Below, piece by piece: positions 34,471 to 45,134 of a stretch of 64,000 nucleotides of DNA; position 1 is the first letter of the stretch, and each line of letters starts with the position of its first letter. The notes under the pieces were generated by a model, which was given only the letters and a program-made list of their open reading frames with translations, searched no databases and was not told where the DNA came from. The translations under genes and the position numbers were made by a program. Origin of the DNA: Gnetum montanum (taxonomy: Eukaryota; Streptophyta; Gnetopsida; Gnetales; Gnetaceae); assembly GCA_015680685.1 (NCBI GenBank), contig MNCI01020717.1, forward strand, positions 478,675-542,674, in the 5' to 3' direction.

Positions 34471-36370
34471 CATCCCAACTTATAATCAAGCACATAAGCT
34501 CCATTTTTGGTGATCCCAAAAAAGTTTTAGAAGTCAAAATTTTTCTAAATGTTGGAGGTGACATAAATTTTCTGTTAAAATTCTTCCTCCATCACTCACA
34601 TTGTGTTAGCTACATCCTTGGATTACCCTATGCATGTCATCTACATAAAAATTGCATATCATCTCTAATTTTGACCTTTTAAGGTCTTGCATAGCTCACA
34701 CAAGGCCTCATGACATAACAAGAGTCAAATCTTAACATTTTGGCAACTTGATCCCAAGATCCCTGGAACCAAAAATTTTCTAACTCTAGAAGTGACATTG
34801 ATGCTAACGCCAGTGTCATCACCTCTATAGCACTTCACACCTATAGTCTATAGCATTACATAGGTTTACAAGCTTTTTGAAGTCCAATAAACATCATTAC
34901 AACTTATTTTGGCATCATCTTGGGTATCTTGAAAGCTAGAAATGGTAACTTGAAAAAGTGATGAAAATTTTTCTAACTACCTAGCTAATGTTGATGCTAA
35001 CACCAGTGTTAACACTTTTGGGGTTACAAAATGACATTCTTGACCATCAAGCTCACCATTCAACATCATCCTTGGGCTTCTTAGACTCCTTGGCATCATC
35101 TCAATAATATTTAACATCATTTTTGGGTGTCAAGGTTCTAGAAGTTTAAAACTACAACTTGGGAAAATGTGACAAAATTTGACTAATTACTAGTGATGTT
35201 GATATTAATGCTAGTGTCAACATCAATGTTAGCATCAACGTTAACACTTGTAGGATCCACATTTTGCCATTCATCACCTTCCAAATCAACATTCCACCTT
35301 ATTCATTGGCTTCACAAGTTGCTTGGCATTATTTGGCATCCATTTGGATGTTAAACAAGACCTCGAAAGACTTAGACCAACACCTCGGCAAATTTGGGAA
35401 AAAAAATTTAGTGTTGGTGTTAGTGTTAGCATCAACGTCACCTCTAGTGGGGCTTGTAAAACTCAAGGTCAAACTTGTCTAATTTAAATTCTAGATGAAC
35501 TGTAAATGAACTTGACTTGACTCTAAAGTCAAATTTGGAAACTCAAACACTATAAATATGGGATCAAAACCCTTATTTTAAAGCTAGTTTCTTAAAATCT
35601 AGAGCACTTTCTAAGATTTCAAGGGATCAAGAGTGCATGCAATAGACCACCCAATGTCTTTAGTGTGCTCCATGACCACCATAGCTCCTTTAGGCTTTAG
35701 TACTAATGTTGATGTCGTATTTGCATCAATTTAGTATCTATGTTAGCACTCCAGACTTAGAATTTTCCAACATTAGCATTTGTGATGGGACACTTAGATA
35801 AAACAACCTCATTTTAGCCCCAATTTGATTATGCACAATGCCTAAGACTTATACATTTATATCCTCATCCTCCAAAGGTTTAATTTCACTCTCCAAACTC
35901 ATATCTTACTCACAAATTGGATTCTTATTATCAATTTTATCACTTATATTCTCACTTTAACACTTGTAGTTTAACCCTTTTTAGAAGGCAAATGATTATT
36001 TTCTTGGCAATAAAGCATTTTATTCTCTAGGAAGGAAACCTAAACTCTTCCCCATATCATAGCTCTAATATTGTATGCCATTTTATTTCATCATTTATAG
36101 TTTATTCCATAGTTTATTTTTCAACAATAAACATTTAGTCAAATTTCAACATTCTTATCTACTATTTTATGTCATTTCCCTACTATTCCTAGTTCACGTG
36201 ATAAGATAAGTTCACATTTGATTAGAGATTTATGCTCTATTGTATCATTATCATTGACTTAGCAAAGGTTATATCAAGTCAAAGACCATTTGTGACCTTA
36301 GATTAAGTTTTCCAACCCTTAATTCATGGAGGTGTTCCTTGTAGAATTAAAAAGAACAATTCTACAAGAA
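34471..36370 (+). repeat. LTR of Tat element D (5' part only)
   Basis: Contains no gene. It holds a TATA box (TATAAATA, 35551-35558) and repeated words GTTGATGCTAAC and GTTAGCATCAAC (reverse complements of each other) between about 34790 and 35760. The right end is placed just before the primer-site-like TGGCACTACAAGGAGGGCC at about 36385. The left boundary at about 34470 is where Tekay similarity ends and is uncertain. Confidence 0.6.
35551..35558 (+). promoter_or_regulatory. TATA box in LTR of Tat element D
   Basis: TATAAATA in the context ACACTATAAATATGGGATC, in a position comparable to the TATA boxes of the other LTRs in the window. Confidence 0.45.
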
Positions 36371-36925
36371 TATTTTTGGCACTACAAGGAGGGCCAATAG
36401 GGTTTCTAGTGTGTTGAACCAACTACCTAGTATTCTTACTTTTATTATTTTTACTTTAATTTTATTTTGCCCATTTGCACTTGATCTTCTTTTCTAGAAT
36501 GTGTGCAGATGACACTTGTTGATGTCATGTCTAGCCAAGGTTTTGACTCCTCTCACACCTCCCAAGTTTGTAAAGTAATGAAAGTACAATAGGCACAAGC
36601 CCTTGCATTACCCATGACTAAGCATGACTACAAGGTTACATGCACCAAGCAAGAATTGAGTATAGGACTCTCTAAAAACGAGCTAAGGAGGATGGTTGCC
36701 TATGAGACATCCCATGCTTTGGAGCCATTGCCACCAAATCCCAACCAACCCATTGAGCTAAATGAATCTTATTAGTCCTCTAATTCCAAGTTCTCAAAGG
36801 AGTTTTATTACCAAATTTCACCAAGTATAATGAAGAATCTGATCGCACCAATCATGTAATCATCTTCTAAAATGAATGTATGCTATTGGCTAATCATCCC
36901 CACATTGCTACCCAACATATTTTTA
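36371..36925 (+). pseudogene. Tat element D: primer site and truncated gag start
   Basis: The primer site near 36385-36403 differs from that of elements A and C at two positions. Gag-like translation follows: LSKNELRRMVAYETSHALEP near 36670-36730, and LPNFTKYNEESDRTNHVIIF near 36815-36875, which matches the capsid start of element A (LPHFTKYNGEGDPNTHLVTF). The match stops near 36925, so the rest of the element is deleted. Confidence 0.7.
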
Positions 36926-37880
36926 TAATTTTTATTATTTTATTATAAAAAAAAAGCTAATAACAATATATTTAATATTGATTATCATTTATAATACATG
37001 ATTCAATATACGCTATCAAACTTGGATATTTTATTTCTCACTTATAATAATTTTGGCCAAGAGGACAACTACCAACTTCAACCAAGAGAGTCCTCTTTGA
37101 TCAAGGTAAAATAATTTTATCATCATAACAGTAAGGAGAGAGTTTCCTTGGTAAAGAGGAAATTTATGTCCAAGAGGTCAACTACCAATTTGCTAGACTT
37201 TACCATGGTAAATAAATAATGATCATCTAACATTAGGGTAAGAGATGACCTTTTTCACAAGAATTATTATTTTGGCTAGCAACTTTGCCAAGAGGCCAAC
37301 TACTTTGTAACCTAGACATTACCCTTGGAAAATCAATTCTCACTGAATCAATTTGAGATTTTTTTAATTTGAAAAATATAAAAGATTCTCTCAGCCCAAA
37401 AAATAGATATATATCATAATATATAGCTAAACTAGTAATAATTTTAAATTGTCAAAATACCAATTACACTTTTTAACAATAAATAAATGTATTTTGATAT
37501 TTTTTAAAATTAGAGAATGTTCTTGAAATTTTAACCCTAATTCCATATGTTGTATCTCATCTTCCCCTTTTTCTTGTTCACCCCATTCTTTATAGATGTA
37601 ACTTTCATATCTTCCTTTTTCACATACATACTTCATATTTCATGTTTCATATAATAAACCATAGGTTTCGATTCTGCTCATGAGGCCTGCACTTTGCAGC
37701 AGATCCTCCACCCATGGTTTTTAGATGAAATATTATTCAAGGATTGGTGGAATGATTTCTGATTCCTCTTTGCGCGCACAGTAACAAAGATCCGTTTAAG
37801 CAGAAATGGCAGGCGGATTTTCGTGCCGATGCATTATCATGACGACGTGATTTGTACCAGAAAACGTTTCCTAATTTTTA
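36926..37880. other. AT-rich spacer with a degenerate repeat
   Basis: The words CCAAGAGGACAACTACCAA, CCAAGAGGTCAACTACCAA and CCAAGAGGCCAACTACTTT occur near 37058, 37171 and 37291, about 115-120 bp apart, as a decayed three-copy tandem repeat. No coding sequence or RNA gene is seen. Confidence 0.6.
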
Positions 37881-38134
37881 AAAGCAAAGCAAGCATCAAG
37901 GTCCATAGAAATCTTGTCAAAAACTAGCAGTGGGATAATAAACACGGATCTGAATTTTCTGAATTTTGCACCACATCTGCTTTACTCTGCTCGGTTTTTC
38001 TTGGAAAATCGACATCCAAAAATACAATCCAGAGAGTGCGTTTATAGATCTGAATCAATCTGGTGTGGTGGTTGGGCGTCTCTACGTTGTTGCTATGAAG
38101 AGGCTGTGCCTGTTGCGTAGGCAGACGAGTCGCA

Positions 38135-39220
38135 ATGGTGGATTCATCAGATTCTGCTCTTCCTCAGGGAAGTTCCTCTACCTCACCTCAAATTGATTTT
38201 CTTTTACCTAATGATATTTTTGAGGCAGTTTCCAATGATTTTGCAACTCGTTTTATTTTTTTTCAAATTGTGGGATTTTTACCAAGGTCCCCAAGTATCA
38301 ACACTCAAGTTCAAAGCCTCCTTCTACCCCAAGGCATTCAGGTTTCTTATGCACGATACTATGCTCGAAATTTTATTTTGGTGGAACTATCCAATGCCTC
38401 TCAGGTTGAGAAGGCTCTCTCTTTAAAAATTTTTCCAACACATAATGCAACCCTAATAGCCTGTGCCTGGAAATTTGACTTTAATGTTAACGACCCAGCT
38501 TTTAATATAATTCCCTGTTATGTGGAATTGCCCAATCTTCCACTTATTTTCTCATCTGTTGAGAGGGACATTGTGAGCATCCTAGGTCCTATTATTTCCG
38601 ATCATTGTACGATGATCAATGGAACTCAAATTCGCCGTTATTGTATTGAATTGGACATAGCTCTTCGAAAGACCTCATTAACCCTCGTTGCTGGTGGAAA
38701 ACTCTTCATCCAAAAAGTGGACTATTTTTACCTTCCAAACTCATGTAGCTATTGTCACAGGGTTGAGCATCATATTTCAACGTGTCCCATCCTAGCCAGA
38801 AAGAAACCATCTGTAGCATCTCAGAATACCTGTCCCCCAGTCACACCATTACACCCATCCTCAGTATCCTTTAAATTTGGATCTCTTGCCCCAACAGCTC
38901 CACAAATCTCCTCTCAGTCTAGCCCCTCCAAGCTACAGAAACAACAATCAGGTAATCACGCCTCCACCCATGTCATCCCCTCAATGGTTGTCAAGGACTC
39001 AGTTTCGGTGGATGAGTTTGTGGTGAGCAGTGGAAGGAAACAAGTCAAAGCTTCTTTTGGTTCTACTCCTCCCTCCAGCTCCTCTTCATTGAACACTTCC
39101 ATGGCCCCTGTTTCCACCAACAACTCCTTTGCCCTCTTGTCAGGAACAATGGAAGTTGATAATTTGACTTCTGAATCCTCTGTTGACCTCTCATCCAAAC
39201 TGCCTCTTGTCTCCCCATGA
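38135..39220 (+). CDS. LINE 1 ORF1: DUF4283-like RNA-binding protein with zinc knuckle
   Basis: 361 codons with no interruption. The middle part (residues about 55-200) resembles the DUF4283 domain of plant LINE ORF1 proteins (YARYYARNFILVELSNAS; FIQKVDYFYLPNSCSYCHR). A CCHC-type knuckle reads CSYCHRVEHHISTC. The C-terminal third is Ser/Pro-rich and probably unstructured. The stop TGA at 39218-39220 overlaps the ORF2 start ATG at 39217. The protein would bind the LINE RNA. The intact ORF suggests a comparatively recent insertion, although ORF2 has stops. Confidence 0.9.
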   Translation: MVDSSDSALPQGSSSTSPQIDFLLPNDIFEAVSNDFATRFIFFQIVGFLPRSPSINTQVQSLLLPQGIQVSYARYYARNFILVELSNASQVEKALSLKIFPTHNATLIACAWKFDFNVNDPAFNIIPCYVELPNLPLIFSSVERDIVSILGPIISDHCTMINGTQIRRYCIELDIALRKTSLTLVAGGKLFIQKVDYFYLPNSCSYCHRVEHHISTCPILARKKPSVASQNTCPPVTPLHPSSVSFKFGSLAPTAPQISSQSSPSKLQKQQSGNHASTHVIPSMVVKDSVSVDEFVVSSGRKQVKASFGSTPPSSSSSLNTSMAPVSTNNSFALLSGTMEVDNLTSESSVDLSSKLPLVSP

Positions 39221-42114
39221 ACCTCCTTTCATGGAATGTTCGAGGCCTTATTGGTAGGCTTCGTCAGAAACGAGCAGGCAACTTTATTTCTAGTCTTAAT
39301 ACAGCCTTTGATTTTGTTCTCCTTCAAGAAATTAAGGTATCAGCCGATCTTTTATCCTTTTNNNNNNNNNNNNNNNNNNNNNNNNNNNNNNNNNNNNNNN
39401 NNNNNNNNNNNNNNNNNNNNNNNNNNNNNNNNNNNNNNNNNNNNNNNNNNNNNNNNNNNNNNNNNNNNNNNNNNNNNNNNNNNNNNNNNNNNNNNNNNNN
39501 NNNNNNNNNNNNNNNNNNNNNNNNNNNNNNNNNNNNNNNNNNNNNNNNNNNNNNNNNNNNNNNNNNNNNNNNNNNNNNNNNNNNNNNNNNNNNNNNNNNN
39601 NNNNNNNNNNNNNNNNNNNNNNNNNNNNNNNNNNNNNNNNNNNNNNNNNNNNNNNNNNNNNNNNNNNNNNNNNNNNNNNNNNNNNNNNNNNNNNNNNNNN
39701 NNNNNNNNNNNNNNNNNNNNNNNNNNNNNNNNNNNNNNNNNNNNNNNNNNNNNNNNNNNNNNNNNNNNNNNNNNNNNNNNNNNNNNNNNNNNNNNNNNNN
39801 NNNNNNNNNNNNNNNNNNNNNNNNNNNNNNNNNNNNNNNNNNNNNNNNNNNNNNNNNNNNNNNNNNNNNNNNNNNNNNNNNNNNNNNNNNNNGACTACAC
39901 ACCAACTTTTTTTCTTCCCCTACTACCCAACTTCTTCTATCCAACCTTTGGAATGCTAAACCTAGGCCCCTAAATCAAGTGGGCTAGATTAACTAGTGGC
40001 ATCGTGCTTCATGTCGAGTTCGAAACTTTGCTCGTTCGTATGGTAAGGTAGTAGCTACTCGGGCTAGACAAGAATACAATAAAATTCACCTCACTATTGA
40101 ACATCTCACTAATAGACTAGCTCAAGATCCCTTCAACACTCTAGTTCACGAGGAGCTAGCTATAGCATGATTAGCCTTTCAACATTGGGATGTGTACCGA
40201 GCACAAAGTGCCTTAACTAAAAGTCGGCTAACTTGGTTAAATATTCAAGATGAACACTGTAAGGAATTTTTTAAGTACCTCAACTCTACTTCCCCTTCGC
40301 ATTCTATAGACAAAATTTCTAGTGATGGTACCACCATTACTGATCACAATAGTATCCTCTCTTTTCTTAAGAACCACTATGAAACCCTTTTCGCAGCTAC
40401 CCCAATGGACATCTCTTCGTTCAAGTCTGCCACCCCCAATTATCCTCGTCTTATCAACTCCACTATGTCGCAAAGTCTTGATGCAGATATCACTCTAGTG
40501 GAGCTTCAGGTGGCTTGTTCCAAGTTAAGTCAGGGAAAGGCTCCTGGTTATGACGATTTCCCCATGGAATTTTTTCAAAATCATTGGGATTTGGTGGGTA
40601 ATGATCTTCTGCAGGTCATTAATGAGGCTATCTTCACTGGTTCCCTCGGGCCCAATCTAAATCAAGGGGTAATTCGTCTCCTCCCCAAATCTGGGGATCC
40701 TATCGATATCTCCAATTGGCATCCCATAACGCTTCTCAATGTAGTATATAAAATTTAGGCTAAGTGCCTAACCCTACGGTTAAAAAAAATTCTTGGCCAA
40801 ATCATATCACCCCAACAAACAAGATTTGTTCCTGGTAGATATATTTTAGACAATGTGGTTGTGGCGTGGGAAGGTCTCAAGTGGGCCGAGGATGATGGTC
40901 AAGATATTCTCTTGGTGAAACTTGATTATGCCAAAGCGTATGACAACATTAAGTGGGATTTTATCTTACAGACCATGACCAAACTTGGTTTTGGACCTAA
41001 GTTCCTGCATATGGTGCAATGCTTATTCTCAGATGCTACCGCAAGAGTAGCCACTACCTTTGGCATTACCTCTCCCTTTCCAATACATAGATCAGTGCGG
41101 CAAGGTTGTCCTCTCGCCCCCTATCTCTTTATCATCGCCGCAAACTTTCTTTGTCATCAGATTAACTTGGACATTCAAACTAAAGTCCTCACTGGGGTTC
41201 ACCTTTCTTCCTCTCAACAACAACTTCTCAATATGCACTTTGCTGATGACTCTTTTTTTCTAATTCATAACACAGCCGCCAATTTGCACCGCCTCTTATC
41301 AAGGGTGGAGCAATATTGCACACTCTCATGTTCCAATATCAATTGGAATAAATCCTCTGTTTATAGCTTTACGAGAAATTACAACCATGTGACCAACAAT
41401 AATTGGAAGGGACTTCAGGATCAAGACATTGTTAAGATTCTGGGAATCCCTTTCTGTTTTAGAGGTTCAACCTCCATTCTCTGGGAGCAAGTTATTTATC
41501 GGATCCAAAAGAAACTTGACAAATGAAAGACTAAACCCCTCACACGTGCGGGTAAACACCTTGTATGTAAGTCCATATGTGCATCAACCCATGTGTACTA
41601 CTCTTCATGTTGGGCCCCCTCCCAAGCTGCCTACCAGAAGCTTAAACGGTTATTTCGTGACTTTATGTGGTCCTCCAAAGATTCTTGGAATATTGTTACT
41701 CTCCCCAAGAATAAGGGTGGTTTAGGTCTTTTGAATTCCTATAAGCAGGGAATTACCCTGGTTGCTAAGTGGTTGGTACAACATTTAGACGCCTCAAATA
41801 TTATTGGGACCCTCCTCCAATTAAGGCTTCATCAAGCATTTCCTAAAAACAAGCCCTTCTGGAAAGGCATCCATTTTGTTAATTGGATCTTTTCCCCCCT
41901 CACTATCATTCTTCCTGGATCTCATGTTAATGGGGTTAAACTCTTGCCCTACCGACCATCTGTCCCCTTTCATCTTATGCACAACCCATCCGAGGTTATT
42001 CAACGCTGCTGCAATAACTATTGGCACAAACAAGAGTCGATAACATTTTGGATTCCTCTCTTCCAACACATTTGGAAACTTCCAACTCTCCCTAAAATTA
42101 AGCAGTTCCTCTAG
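39217..42114 (+). pseudogene. LINE 1 ORF2: endonuclease and reverse transcriptase, interrupted
   Basis: Starts MNLLSWNVRGLIG and FVLLQEIK, the beginning of an APE-type endonuclease. It then enters the gap (39362-39892). RT is readable at about 40500-41300: GKAPGYDDFPMEFF, GVIRLLPKSGDP, NWHPITLLNVVYKI, PGRYILDNVVV, KLDYAKAYDNIKWDF, SVRQGCPLAPYLF and the catalytic FADDS. The frame stays the same from 39217 to 42114, across a gap of 531 bases (a multiple of three), but carries stops near 39985, 39997, 40168, 40756, 41524 and 42112. Downstream residues resemble the zf-RVT C-terminal region. This copy cannot make a full protein. Confidence 0.9.
39362..39892. other. Assembly gap (531 N)
   Basis: Run of N inside the endonuclease domain of LINE 1 ORF2. 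Confidence 1.
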
Positions 42115-42330
42115 TGTCTCCTCCACCATGGTCTAGCTATTGGTAAACGTTTAAAATACCTAGGGATTCCCAATCCCAATTGCCCTCTTTGTGGTGGACA
42201 AGATGACTTTGTCCATGTGTTTTCCAAAAAGTCATCTAGGGATTCCCAATCCCAATTGTACAATATGAATCCCAATTGGTCTAACACCCTATATGAATCA
42301 CCTTCTCCCTTGTACAATTATCATCATAAT

Positions 42331-45134
42331 CTTGAGCAATTGACTTTGTCATTTTTCACAGCAGGTTCACTTTTTTAAACTTAAAATTCATAATTTTCCT
42401 TATCAATTCTCAATTGCATTTTAAAAAACAGACCTATTTTATATTGGGTTAAAAGCTACTTCCCTAAACCTTGCAATAAAATTTGTTTAAACAATTTCTT
42501 CTTATAGGAAATAGTTGTCTAGCATTTTGCACATGACATATTGAAAGAGCCGAGCGACTTCAAGTTCGAGTTCCGATAATGCACACCTCACACAATTGGA
42601 GCCGCTTGCATAGAATCTAGGGCCAAGTCAGGGCATGTCACGACCAAATTCTCATCTCTTCATAATCAAGGGATCCCAAAGTTTCAGCGTTCAACCAGAG
42701 AAGTCCCAGTAACAGTTGAAGACAGTTGCATCCAAGAAATCAAACTTTAATGCCGCTAATGGATTGGGAAAATATTAGAAATTAATATACTCCAGAATAT
42801 TTTAGAACTTTGTACAAATTCTGATGCTGAGTATACGGTAATCAAATTGAATATTTAGATTTCTTCTGCCCTGCTTTATGCAACATATGTCTAGCAAGTC
42901 ATTCAACCCACGATTGATTGTACTTCCTGGCTGGTTGCTACATCAATGGCAGCTTCTGTTCAGCCGGCAAAAATCTGAACTTTGCCAAAAGCGAATTTCT
43001 TTGGGCAGTAGTCATTCAGCATGCGCTTGGGTGCAGTGAAATGGCCGCAAAAATAGTCATTGCTTTGACGATAAATTTGCTCGGTAAATTACATGAATTT
43101 GCCTCATGAAGTGAGTGAGCTAACTTGATATGTAAACTGTTAAAATTGATTATCATTTTGAGTTAAATTGAATTAAAGAATGAACGAAATTGATTTGAAC
43201 TATAAAAATAAAACAATATTGAAATTAACTAAGATCAAAATTGGTTTCGATTTCATCAAAATTGGCAGCAAAATCAATCTACCAAAGGAATAATATGCAG
43301 GCACTGACACAATTTTTTTATCTATTAAAAAGATGCTACCAAACTTGTCCCGTAAAATATTGGATCTGTCTAAAGCAGGAATCATACCAAAAAGTCGAAA
43401 CCATTTTTCCATTATCAGGTCGTACAAGTCCCTTTGTAAAATGTTGTATCATTCTCGCGAGTCCTCTCATACAATGAGAGTATGCTCCTGTATCGAATTT
43501 TTGCCTTGGCATGCCACTTCTTTAGGTCCTGCATAATGCAATGATGACGGGAAATTTGTGACTTTCCTTCGGATCAAGCACAACATTCTTAAAAACCCAA
43601 AGATGTGCAAGTAAATAAAATACTTGAGCTACTAAAAATTTTCTCCGGTACTATATCAAGAACAAAAATGCTTCAATGCAAACAATCAAAAAACCTTGCT
43701 TCAAGGAAATTTAACGCTAATTTGCAAGGGAAACACTAGTTTAGCAATGTAGTAAATGGTTAGCATCGTGATTAGCATGACATACAGTAGAATTAATGTG
43801 CATCGTATATTGAAAACAATTTGGACATATAGTACAAGAGTCGGAAAGGTTTATGACATGCATCCTAGATGTCTCAGAGTCGAATTGTATAAGGTTACAC
43901 TGCGATCTAAAGAAACTGCTAGCATGGAATTCTGTTCAATACTTTACCAAGCTATAACCATCATTTACTCTGAGATGTTACCTAAATCTAACTGTGGCTT
44001 ACATGTTAAAAATTGGACTCTCAAAATTATCAAATCAATGCATTAATAGTGCCTGCTTGCTGCCTCCATCAAATGCAATAACAGTGCTATATAGACAAGA
44101 GATTTAACAATGATTTACTATCTATGGCTGTCTGCCTGATGTCAAACTCCCTGAACAAAGAATCTTGGGCCTCAGATATAAAAGAACAGAGTAATATTTT
44201 AAACTCCCATTTTAATACAGCGCCCAGCTGCTTCTTCATACAACAATGGATATGGTCTGACAGATTGTTATGCACATATCACTTCTAATTTAATAAACTT
44301 TCAAAGTTTTCAATGTTTATTCTTGATCAGCCCTGATCCAAAATGTTTGAAAATTATTCTGCAACCAGTAATTACAGTTTGTGCTTTCCTGGACATAATA
44401 AAAATTTCCTGTTTCCAGTAATTGCGGTTTAGCAGAAAGGGTGATGATTTTTTAAAATGTCAATATACTTTGTAGAAAATTATATGAGGAAGATCCTGAA
44501 GACCGCATGGAAAACATTAGTGCTTTAAATTTACTAGAAAGTTAGCCCAAATACAATTTCAAAGAGCACAAACAGTAAAAATCCTCAAGCTATTAGAGCT
44601 AACTAATCATCATAACTAAAAAGGACTTTATTATCAGAAGGGAAAGAAAAATGTTTAGATGACAAAAAACAATTTCAGGGAAAGAATAAAATTAATGTTA
44701 AGATAATCCAAATATATGTAGTTTGACAAAACATTTCAACAGCAGCTACAAGGACATGAACAAACCTTTTGTGTATTTTATTTTGAAGGCGTCCTTGCAT
44801 GATGCATCAATCATCTATCCAGCAACATTATCCTGAGGATGGCAAGAGATTCAAATCTGCTGCTACTGTAAAGTAATTGAATTGCAATCCATGTTCATGA
44901 AATGATACAAGACTATGCTTCTGAAAATCTCCATCTGGGGCTCAAGATAATTCTCCGCCCATGGCATCTTCCCACAAATAATCTTGCCACAGAGCACAAA
45001 CATGCAACTCAAAGCGCTGCAGGAAATATGCGGTCAGAGGAACAACATTGGTGTGAAGATTATACCGTCTGGAATTTCTCTACGGGCACAAAGGCTGCTG
45101 TATGTGAAATAGTATCGGTTATTTTTGCTTCACT
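42331..45134. other. Unassigned intergenic region downstream of the PPR gene
   Basis: No gene, LTR, tRNA or LINE motif is recognised on either strand. Composition is AT-rich without strong repeats. The last few hundred bases before 45135 are expected to include the 3' UTR of the minus-strand PPR gene. I saw no unambiguous polyadenylation signal. Confidence 0.5.

Larger units (their letters stand above)
37881..42330 (+). mobile_element. LINE 1 (L1-type plant LINE, plus strand)
   Basis: Two ORFs in the usual order (ORF1, then ORF2 with endonuclease and RT), overlapping as ATGA. The 5' UTR includes 37900-38134. I could not find a clear poly(A) tail or target-site duplication, so both ends are approximate. 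A 531-base assembly gap removes most of the endonuclease. Confidence 0.8.
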
